From: Haematobia irritans
Taxonomy: Eukaryota; Arthropoda; Insecta; Diptera; Muscidae
Length of the DNA: 64,000 nt
Assembly (NCBI RefSeq): GCF_050003625.1
Contig: NC_134398.1
Location: 78,462,003 to 78,526,002, forward strand
Direction of reading: 5' to 3'
The notes beneath the pieces are model-generated. The model searched no databases and was not told the origin of the DNA. It was given only the letters and a program-made list of their open reading frames with translations. This document shows, in pieces, positions 55,461-64,000 of the stretch. The first letter of the stretch is position 1; each line of letters starts with the position of its first letter. The position numbers and the translations under genes were made by a program.

Positions 55461-56089
55461 AAAAAAAATCTTAAATATTTATAAAATCGTATAATTTCTT
55501 CTACATTGTTTGTATTGCAGGAAAAGGTGCTAAGAACTAAAAAACTCCGTGGAAGTGAGAAAGATGTGAGGGAAAATGCAATTAGCCAGAAAAAATTTTT
55601 TTTGAGTTAGTCTTTATGAAATTGCTTTTACATCCTGGAAAAGAAGAAACGTTTATCACAAAAAGTATATACTTTTCTTCCAAATACACTTCCTTTCAAC
55701 GAAAAGCAGTTGAGAAACGAACTTTGTTTGTCTAAAATTTCGTTTGGGAGAAAAGAATTATTGTTTTGCGTGCAGATATTTAATATACATTTTTTTGGTA
55801 AACAATGTATTTTAGATTTATCTGTCGATCCGCATCTTAATCCATTTTTTTGTAAAAGGTTGACTTCGCACCTTTAGACATTAAGCTAACGATAAGAACA
55901 TTATATTGCCAGAAAACCGATTGACGGGGCATATTTCAAAATTTTCTGTGACTCATATCAAGCGGTATCTATATGCACAGAAAAAATTTTCCGTAGTTAA
56001 ACTAACGCTAAATTTAACTTATTTCTATTGTAAAAAAATATTTGTTAGTACACCCAGAAAAAAGTGCCTTCGAAACTAAAGGAAACAAG

Positions 56090-57650
56090 TATATACGGCC
56101 GTAAGTTCGGCCAGGCCGAAGCTTATGTACCCTCCATCATGGATTGCGTAGAAACTTCTTCTAAACACTGCCATCCACAAACCTCCTAACACCATCTAAA
56201 TTGTATGTATGTCCATACGTGGTATATATTAAATCAAACAAGATCGATCCAATACGTATATAATTCAGTTTGACAAAGTAGACATAAAATTTTGACAAAA
56301 TTTTCTACAGAAATAAAATTTTAACAAAATTTTCTATAGAAATAAAATTTTCACAAAATTTTCTATAGAAATAACAATTTTGACAAAATTTTCTATAGAA
56401 AGAAACTTTTGACAAAAATGTCTACAGAAATAAAATTGTAACAAAATTTTCTATAGAAATCAACTTTGGACAAAATTTTCTATAGAGATAAAATCTTGGT
56501 AGATTATTTTTGGCCCGAGTGGCAACCATGATTATGAGCCGAATAAAATATGAACAAAATTTTCTATAGAAATAAAATTTTGACAATGATGAAAATTTTA
56601 TTATGAACCGAATAAAATTTTAACAAAATTTTCTCTAGAAATAAAATTTTGATAAAATTTTCTATAGAAATCAAATTTTGACAAATTTTTCTATAGAAAT
56701 AAAATTTTGGTAGATTATTTTTGGCTCTAGTGGCAAACATGATTATGAACCGATATGGACCAATTTTTGTGTGATTGGTCCAATTTTGGTATGGTTGTTA
56801 GCGACCATATACTAACACCACGTTCCTAATTTGAACCGGATCGGATGAATTTTGCTCCTCCAAGAGGCTCCGGAGGTCAAATCTGGGGATCGGTTTATAT
56901 GGGGGCTATATATAATTAAGGACCGATATGGACCAATTTTTGCATGGTTGTTAGAGACCATATACCAACATCATGTACCAAATTTCAGCCGGATCGGATG
57001 AAATTTTCTTCTCTTTGAGGCTCAGCAAGCCAAATCTGGTGATCGGTTTATATGGGGGCTATATGTAATTATGAAGCGATGTGGACCAATTTTTGCATGG
57101 TTGTAAGAGACCATATACTAACACCATGTACCAAATTTCAGCCGGATCGGATGAAATTTGCTTCTCTTTTAGGCTCCGCAAGCCAAATCTGGGGATCGGT
57201 TTATATGGGGGCTATATATAATTATGGACCGATGTGAACCAATTTTTGCATGGTTGTTAGAGACCATATACCAACACCATGTACCAAATTTCAGCCGGAT
57301 CGGATGAAATATGCTTCTGTTAGAGGCTCCACAAGCCAAATCTGAGGGTCCCTTTTTATGGGGGCTATACATAAAAGTGGACCGATATGGCCCATTTTCA
57401 ATACCATATGACCTACATCGATAACAACTACTTGTGCCAAGTTTCAACTCGATAGCTTGTGTCGTTCGGAAGTTAGCGTGATTTCAACAGACGGACGGAC
57501 GGACGGACGGACGGACATGCTTAGATCGACTCAGAATTTCACCAAGACCCAGAATATATATACTTTATGGGGTCTTAGAGCAATATTTCGATGTGTTACA
57601 AACGGAATGACAAAGTTAATATACCCCCATCCTATGATGGAGGGTATAAA
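56090..57650 (+). repeat. CCATATAAACCGATC-family repeat with embedded AAAATTTTGACAAAATTTTC array
   Basis: It starts with ACGGCCGTAAGTTCGGCCAGG, then an array (56275-56720) of TTTCTATAGAAATAAAATTTTGACAAAA units, the reverse of 44355-44660. Four ~150-bp units (56750-57400) follow with GATCGGTTTATATGGGGGCT, then TTCGGAAGTTAGCGTG, a GGAC microsatellite (57490-57517) and the end TATGATGGAGGGTATAAAAATG. Confidence 0.7.
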
Positions 57651-58450
57651 AATGTTTATCTATTTAGTTTAGCCATTTTATTTCCATTAAGTTAAATTTT
57701 TGTGTGAAATAATAAAATTTACTTGTTTCAGTAAAACAATCCTAAACTGAAAGCAGTTAGGAATAGTTCATTAACTAGAATAAGGCATGGAATTTTACTA
57801 ATACTGTTTTCTTCGCTGGGTATAAGAATTTACTACTGAACAAGAAAATTTTATTCAGTGATAACAAAGCATTCGTAAAAATAAACAAAAACCGAACTAA
57901 AACCAAGTTTCCTCAAATTTTGTAAAATTTCTTATAAAACGATAACACTGACTTCCTTTATTATAGAAAGCTTATTATACATACGAATAACACTTGCCAT
58001 AGAAAAATATTTTAGTTCATTCGTACTAAGAAGTATTCAATCCTTTCAAAACATTCATACAGTGACGCTAACCTTTTATGAAAAAATTGATTTATGATTT
58101 TTTTGTAGGTATTGAAATTGTAAAAGGAGGACAAAATCGTTACGCAGCATCTTATTAAAAGTGAAAGGAACAAGAAGAAGAAAGGAATTACGTTTTACAG
58201 TTTGTAACTTTACATGGAAATTGGAAATAGTGGAATAATAAGCTAATATTTCAAGGCCAGTCGATGCTGTTAATTCTTAATAAATATATTTAATATATTA
58301 ATAAAACATGCCTTTTATTGAAGAAAAAATGTCGATATAAATAAATAAAACTGTATATAAAAACGAAGGTAAGTAGTTCTAATTTTGAAGTAAAAGGTTT
58401 ACCACAAATATGTAAGATTTTTCCAAATGAATGAAAAAGTTCAATAAAAT
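57651..58450. other. AT-rich interval, no gene seen
   Basis: Some resemblance to the interior of the 38292-40896 element (AACTAAAATATTTTAGTTCATT segments). No coding region recognised. Confidence 0.4.
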
Positions 58451-58596
58451 CATTCCACACTGTTAGAAAAATATGTTTTTCATATGTTCCGATATAAACA
58501 AAATGTGTTTCGGGCACAATTTTTAAACACAATATAGTTAACTGCCAACATGTAATGTTCCTAAACTAACACTAAATGTTTGGGACACATATGTTA

Positions 58597-58942
58597 GGTT
58601 AGGTTAGGTTATGTGGCAGCCCGATGTATCAGGCTCACTTAGACTATTCAGTCCATTGTGATACCACATTGGTGAACTTCTCTCTTATCACTGAGTGCTG
58701 CCCGATTCCATGTTAAGCTCAATGACAAGGGACCTCCTTTTTATAGCCGAGTCCGAACGGCGTTCCACATTGCAGTGAAACCACTTAGAGAAGCTTTGAA
58801 ACCCTCAGAAATGTCACCAGCATTACCGAGGTGGGATAATCCACCGCTGAAAAACTTTTTTGTGTTCGGTCGTAGCGGGAATCGAATCCACGACCTTGTG
58901 TATGCAAGGCGGGCATGCTAACCATTGCACCACGGTGGCTCC
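58597..58942 (-). mobile_element. tRNA-derived SINE, minus strand, with 11-bp target duplication
   Basis: The same family as 29952 and 33641: on the minus strand GGAGCCACCGTGGTGCAATG, B-box GTGGATTCGATTCCCGC, and an AACCT-repeat tail. CACATATGTTA flanks both ends (58586-58596 and 58943-58953). Confidence 0.85.
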
Positions 58943-59612
58943 CACATATGTTAATATGTTAAAATATATTATGTTTGGGGCATGAATGTTTCATAAAAAT
59001 AATATGTGTGAATGTAAACATATATAAATTTACAAATTTCGAGTAAACATATATATGTTTACACTTTCTGTGAAACGGTTGTATGTTGTTTCGGAAAACT
59101 GTTTTATAAGGCCAAAAATTTGATATGCTTAAGTCTAAATATTAATTAATTTGAATATGATTATTCGGAGTAAAGAGAATAGAAAAACAGCATGTGTTTT
59201 CGCCTTGAGAGGAGAATTTTATGTATGTGTCGACAAGTGTTTTTTTGGCATTATGGAAACACATTTTTAACGGCCTTAAAGGTAAAAATGAAATCAAGTA
59301 CAAACACGATAAGTTTTAAAGGCATTTAAAATGGTATTAAATGCTAGTAAAAAACGGTTCACGCCTAAATAAATTTATGTGTACATTATAAAATTATTTA
59401 TGTATGTTTATACACTTCTTTTGTTAGGGTTTTTGATATTATTCCAAAATTTCAAACTTTTATACCAAAAACAGTTTTTGTTATAAAATTGTTATTTTTG
59501 CAAAAAATAATAATATTTGATTCAAAAGCCATTTCGTTTATATCAAGCACTGTTTCTGACTGCAAATCTTTAATAACCCACATTTCAAAGTTTCATTATA
59601 AAAATTTAATAT

Positions 59613-60027
59613 AAAGGGTGATTCTTTTGAGGTTAGGATTTTCATGCATTAGTATTTGACAGATCACGTGGGATTTCAGACATGGTGTCAAAGAGAAAGA
59701 TGCTCAGTATGCTTTGACATTTCATCATGAATAGACGAACGATCTGCCACAACGTCGAATTTTCAGTGAATGGGCCCTAGAAAAGTTGGCAGAAAATCCG
59801 CTTTTTTATCGACAAATTTTGTTCAGCGATGAGGCTCATTTCTGGTTGAATGGCTACGTAAATAAGCAAAATTGCCGCATTTGGAGTGAAGAGCAACCAG
59901 AAGCCGTTCAAGAACTGCCCATGCATCCCGAAAAATGCACTGTTTGGTGTGGTTTGTACGCTGGTGGAATCATTGGACCGTATTTTTTCAAAGATGCTGT
60001 TGGACGCAACGTTACGGTGAATGGCTA
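59613..60027 (+). pseudogene. DD41D-type mariner, 5' fragment
   Basis: Starts at a TA followed by AAGGGTGATTCTTTTGAGG, the terminus of the 52925 element, inserted in an M-type MITE (AATTTAATATA). Coding continues through RRIFSEWALEK-like sequence, FSDEAHFWLNGYVNKQNC and GRNVTVNG, and then breaks off into MITE sequence. It has the same N-terminal gap as the 53032 copy, with a frame difference just after the start ATG. Confidence 0.85.
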
Positions 60028-60598
60028 AATTACAAAAAAAAATTGGTTCGGTCGGAGCAGGAATTGAACCAATGCATGCAAGGCAAACCACTGCTCCACG
60101 TTGCCAACAAATGTATGTTTCTTTTAAATAATGTTATGTTTGCATGGGCTCGTGGGCGCTGCAAACTATGCTATATAAATGTAACTTATAACGATAATTG
60201 TCTACTGGTGACTATAACTGCTACGTATCCCAGTGGATAGTGTGTTGGCTTACAAACTGTATGGTCCTCGGTTCGATTCTCCGTCCAGGCGAAAGGTAAA
60301 ATTTAAAAAATTTATATAATTTAATAATTTCTTAAACATTATTTGTATTACAGAAAAAGGTACCAAGAACTAAAAATTTCGTGGAAGTGAAAATTATGTT
60401 AGGGAATGAGTACAATCTTCTTTGGGGAAAATTCTTCCAAGCATATAATATTTTTTGGCTCAAAATGCTTCCAAACATATAATATGTTCACATAAAACAA
60501 ACATATTAATGTTACGGCAGTATCCAATAATATATGTGCTTCCTGCAAAATATGTTTGGAACATATGTTAAAGAAGCGATTTTTTTTTTGAGGGTGCA

Positions 60599-61448
60599 TA
60601 TATGAATTCAATTCAGTTAAATTTTTTCATTCTGTAGTATGGTGGTACATAAATATAGGAAAATGTTAACTAATATATGGAATGCATTCTACCTAATTTC
60701 TACGAAAATCACACCATTCAAACAAATAAAAATGTATTTGGCGCTATACGAAGTTCAACTTTCTTCACAATGAGTTCATTTTAACGTAAGGAAGTGGTCA
60801 CTTTTTTCTGGGTGTAGTTAAATTTTATTATTTTTTGCGAAATTTTCCACAGACCAATGAAATTTTGGTTTTTTTAAGTATGTCTCAAATATTTTATGAA
60901 CTAAACGTGAATATAAAGTTCGATGACCATACACATAAGTTCACTATGAACTAAAACAAATGAAAATTTTCGTACGATTCCCAAAAATAGTAAGAATGAA
61001 CTACTGTATGGTTAAAATGGTCATGATTTGGCGCCAATGATTTTCTTCTTAAAATTTAGTTCATTTTTTCTTCTATATGAGGGTATAATTTCGTGAACTG
61101 CAGTTAAAAAGTACAACATAGCATTAAATTTTCCTGGTTTTAACAACGCTTTGGGGAAATCTCAAAATGTGAAGTAGAATTTAGTTCTATTTTCGTACGA
61201 GCTAGTTTATTCTTCCTATAAAACAGTTTACTTTTTTTCGGTTGAAGCGATGGAAGACGTGTTACCACACCGGACAACATGCACAACCGTGAGATAATTT
61301 CTTACCATGGTTTGATACAGGTGCAATCAAAATACAGATCCAGTGAGCGAAGTTACTTTTTTAAAAGAAAATTACTGAAATGTAAAAAAATTGTAAAACC
61401 ATCATAAATTTGTCTACATCTTAATATGTTATTTAATTGCCTTTTCAT
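60599..61448. other. AT-rich interval with MITE remnants, no gene seen
   Basis: TCACTTTTTTCTGGGTGTAG near 60808 and CAGTTTACTTTTTTTCGGTTG near 61225 are inverted termini of the type seen at 47294. GGTCATGATTTGGCGCC at 61018 is shared with 47350. No coding sequence. Confidence 0.45.
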
Positions 61449-61825
61449 ACACATCACCACTACTGTGGTACAGGGTATAATAAGTTTGTGCATTTGTATG
61501 TAACGCCAAGAACGTAAACTTATTTAGTTACCGATCGTCTTAGAATTAAATTCTGAGTCGATTTAGCGATGTCCGTCTGTCTGTATATGTAATTTTGTGT
61601 GCAAAGTACAGCTCGCAATTTAAGTCCGATCGTCCTCAAATTTGGCACAGAGTTTTACTTTGGCTCAGCGACAATCGCTATTGATTTTGAAAAAAAAAAC
61701 AAAAATCGGTTCAGATTTAGATATAGCTGCCATATATATTTATCACCGATCTTAAAATTTCGCGCAGCTAAATGTAAAATATGCAAAATATCAGCCAAAT
61801 CAGTTCAAATTTAGACATAGCTCCC
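61449..61825 (+). repeat. Dispersed repeat (TATACCCTTCACCACTACTG family), second copy
   Basis: Collinear with 51374-51800: CCACTACTGTGGTACAGGGT, GTGCATTTGTATGTAAC and TTCAGATTTAGATATAGCTG. It ends where a Z-type left terminus begins at 61827. Confidence 0.65.
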
Positions 61826-62161
61826 ACACTGTTAGAAAAATATGTTTTTCATATGCTCGATGTAAACAAAATGTGTTTCGGGCACAATTTTTAAACACAA
61901 TCTATTTAAGTGAAAACATGTAATGTTCCTAAACTAACACTAAATGTTTGGCACACATATGTTAATATGTTAGAATATATCTGTGGACTTATGAGAAAAC
62001 CCCATGAGTCGAGATAGAACAATTTCTCAAAAATTTTAGATTGTGTGTAGTTTTTGAAGGCGCATCTTTCTGTGTTTATAGATTTTTGATACGAGGGTGG
62101 TTCGGAAACTTCTTAGCCTATCAATGAAAGAGAATAGTTAGTTTTTCAAAAATATTTTTAT

Positions 62162-62353
62162 TTTTCAATATAATCTCCTGAAACTTCAATACACCTAATC
62201 CAACGCTTTTCTAGCAATTCTATCCCTTGATTAAAATAGTTTTCCTCAAGGTCTTCAAAATAGTGGTTTACAACTGTAATTGCACCTTCATTTGAGGTAA
62301 AACGCTTGCCAGCAAGGAATTTTTGTAGATTTGGGAACAAGTAAAAGTCACTG
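62162..62353 (-). pseudogene. mariner transposase, C-terminal part
   Basis: On the minus strand it reads CSDFYLFPNLQKFLAGKRFT, then YFEDLEENYFNQGIELLEKR and ending SGDYIEK. This is the mariner C-terminus starting at the third catalytic Asp (the usual P-S-D-x-Y/F-L-F). It is separated from the rest of the gene (63345 onward) by the insertion. Confidence 0.85.
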
Positions 62354-63344
62354 CACGGTTGAAAAAGACTGTTTTTCACATGTTTGGCTATAAACATTAT
62401 ATGTTTGGAACACAAATTTTTAAACACAATATTTTTGAGTGCAAGCATATAATGTTCATAAACTAGCATAACATGTTTGGGACATATATGTTAATATGTT
62501 AGAACATATTATGTTTGGGACATAAAATGTTTGTAAATATAATATGCTTGGATGCAAACATATATTAATTTAGAAATAGCCTATAAACATATATGTGTTT
62601 AGTAGCTTAGAGCGCTATTTAACAGGGAGCGATATTGAATTAAGTTGGTGGTTGTGGCTTGTTATTACAAAATTAACATTTTATTTTTCCTTAGGCAATT
62701 GATCAGCTACTTCTTTGATCCTTACAAACTGTGTGGTCCGCTGTTCGAATCCCCGTCCGGCAAAAAGTAAAATTAAAAAAATTTTAAAATATAACAATTT
62801 CTTCTACAATGTTTGCATTACAGAAAAAGGTGCTAAGAACTAAAAAATCTCGTGGAAGTGAGAAAGATGTGGAGGAATATACAATTAGGCAGAAACAACA
62901 TTTTGAGCATTCAGATCGAAAACCTATGTTGTTAGCACCTATATTACCTGTTTATTTTCATAATTCATTATGATTGTAAATATATTTATATATAAATAAA
63001 TAAATAAATAAATAAAATTTTGAGCACAATATTGTTTGGGAGAAATTTTTTAAGCATATAATATTTTTGGGTGCAAAATGCTACCAAACATATTATATGT
63101 TCACATAATAACATATTGTTTTTTGGAAGACAACATTATTGAATTTGGATGCAAAAATACAAAATTTTTGGAACTTAGACTACCCAAACATATATTGTTT
63201 AGACCAATATGCTTTCAAACATATTATATATTGGAAGAGATCAAACAAATAAATGTTTGGGCAATACCCAAAAATGTATATGCTTGAAGCAAAATATGTT
63301 TGGGAGTATATGTTACAGAAGCGATTTTTTGTGAGGGTGTGGGA
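62354..63344. mobile_element. Z-type MITE inserted in the mariner gene
   Basis: Bounded by GCACGGTTGAAAAAGACTG on the left and GATTTTTTGTGAGGGTGTG on the right, both Z-type termini. It contains a partial plus-strand tRNA-like block (62722-62763, GGTCCGCTGTTCGAATCCCC), a (AAAT)n tract at 62990-63017, and ATATTATATGTTTGG repeats. It interrupts the transposase between D-L-A-P and S-D-F-Y. Confidence 0.7.
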
Positions 63345-64000
63345 GCTAAATCATGAGAATACGGTGGGTGGTCAAGCAACTGGTACTTTAATTCGTTGAT
63401 TTTAGCCATTTTTAACACACTCTTGTGCGCTGGTGCGTTGTCTTGATGAAAAATTATTTTTTGTGTTGTAAGCCAGGACGTTTTTCTCGAATTTGTACAT
63501 TTAATTGATCCGAAAGGTTGCAATAGTACTCTGAATTTATTGTTTCACCCTTTTGCAGATAGTCAATCAATAAAATACCTTTGAAGTCCCAAAAAACCGT
63601 TGCCATAACCTTACCAGCCGTTATAATAGCTTTTGCCTTCTTTGGGACACTTCCTCCAGCTTCAGTCCATTGTTTGGATTGTTCTTTTGTCTCTGGAGTA
63701 TAGTGGTGGATCCATGTCTCATCAACAGTTATAAAACGACGCTTAAAATCCATTATATTTCGCTTAAAACGATCCAAACAAGCTTGAGAAATGTTCATTC
63801 TTATGCGTTTTTGATCGACTATTAACAAATGTGGCACCCATCTTGCAGAAAGCTTTTTCATCTGTAGTTCTTCATGCAAAATTAAATTGACTCGATCATT
63901 TGAGATGCCCATGATATTTGCAATTTCACGCACTTTTATTCGTCGATCATTTAACATAATACCATATCATACACTTTGGCTACAATTTCTGTTGTTGTTA
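63345..64000 (-). pseudogene. mariner transposase, N-terminal and central part
   Basis: On the minus strand the frame from 63957 reads MLNDRRIKVREIANIMGIS (second helix-turn-helix), VDETWIHHYTPETKEQSKQW (first Asp) and TAGKVMATVFWDFKGIL, then after a frameshift near 63458 IIFHQDNAPAHKSVLK (second Asp) and PPYSHDLAP. Upstream of 63957 the frame TTTEIVAKVYDMVL is joined through about five extra bases and a stop, so the start is also damaged. It matches the mariner family (about 345 residues) and continues past the window's right edge. Confidence 0.85.

Larger units (their letters stand above)
54918..55785. mobile_element. Full-length M-type MITE with two opposed tRNA-like cassettes
   Basis: The ends ACACGCAAAGAAAACAACG and, inverted, GCACGCAAAACAATAATTC are similar termini. 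Inside, a minus-strand tRNA-like block at 55211-55284 (minus strand: ACCGTGGAGCAGTGGTTGC, B-box GGGTTCGATCCCTGC) faces away from a plus-strand block at 55393-55460 (GGCTACATAGCTCAGTGGAT, B-box GCGGTTCGCTTCTCC). The blocks are about 110 bases apart. At least six other copies occur in the window. Whether the cassettes are polymerase III promoters is untested. Confidence 0.7.
58452..60598. mobile_element. Z-type MITE composite carrying SINE, M-type and mariner insertions
   Basis: The left terminus ACACTGTTAGAAAAATATG recurs at 61827; the right terminus GCGATTTTTTTTTTGAGGGTG recurs at 37095 and 63340. In between are a SINE (58597-58942), M-type sequence (about 59410-60380) and a mariner piece (59613-60027). 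It shows successive nesting of elements. Confidence 0.55.
62094..64000 (-). mobile_element. mariner (DD34D) element, split by a 1-kb insertion and cut by the window edge
   Basis: The 3' terminus on the minus strand is at about 62094 (TACGAGGGTGGTTCGGAAAC on the plus strand, preceded by A/T). The coding region occupies 62100-62353 and 63345-64000. The 5' terminus lies beyond the window. Confidence 0.8.

Overview
The window looks like nuclear DNA from a higher fly (muscoid-type dipteran). It is AT-rich and packed with Jockey-like non-LTR retrotransposons, mariner relatives, tRNA-derived SINEs, MITEs, fold-back elements and long TA tracts. I see no intact host gene. The species call is an inference from repeat style; only the sequence was used.

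Region 1 (1-18.2 kb) is the remains of histone genes destroyed by retrotransposons. A promoter at 1-242 leads into the first nine codons of a histone gene (MTGRGKGGK, best read as H4, possibly H2A). There the coding sequence stops and a Jockey-like element (A1, + strand) begins. On the opposite strand the first eleven codons of H2B (MPPKASGKAAK, 16691-16659) are interrupted in the same way by a second, clearly different Jockey-like element (B, - strand, about 5728-16658). Both junctions lie directly after near-identical DNA: GGTAAAGGTGGCAAAG in the first gene, GGTAAAGCAGCAAAG in H2B. The 3' parts of both histone genes are missing. A third element (C, + strand, 10742-16121) is nested in the 5' UTR of B between 13-bp target-site duplications; it is nearly intact. 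A second, 99%-like copy of the histone promoter lies at 17277-17513, divergent from H2B, but its gene has been replaced by a fragment of another protein on the minus strand.

Region 2 (18.2-23.8 kb) holds element A2, a decayed relative of A1 with 5' UTR monomers, in-frame stops and frameshifts. All four elements have the same plan: a 5' UTR carrying an AGTAGKCASYA-like box, ORF1 (coiled coil, basic patch, three CCHC knuckles), an ORF2 start overlapping the ORF1 stop, and ORF2 (AP-type endonuclease plus reverse transcriptase, no RNase H seen).

Region 3 (23.8-64 kb) is non-coding and repeat-rich: a 2.2-kb near-palindrome (25722-27901), an exact 1800-bp tandem duplication between SINE copies (about 30284-33883), two long TA microsatellites, a fold-back element with perfect termini and 9-bp target duplication (42382-44075), degraded ORF2 fragments of the same Jockey-like families, a MITE family carrying two opposed tRNA-like cassettes, two copies of one N-terminally deleted DD41D-type transposase gene, and a mariner gene split by a 1-kb insertion at the right edge.

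The most notable result is the pair of different Jockey-like families sitting at equivalent positions in two core-histone genes. This suggests a histone-gene-targeting lineage that may borrow histone promoters, in the way R1/R2 elements use rRNA genes.
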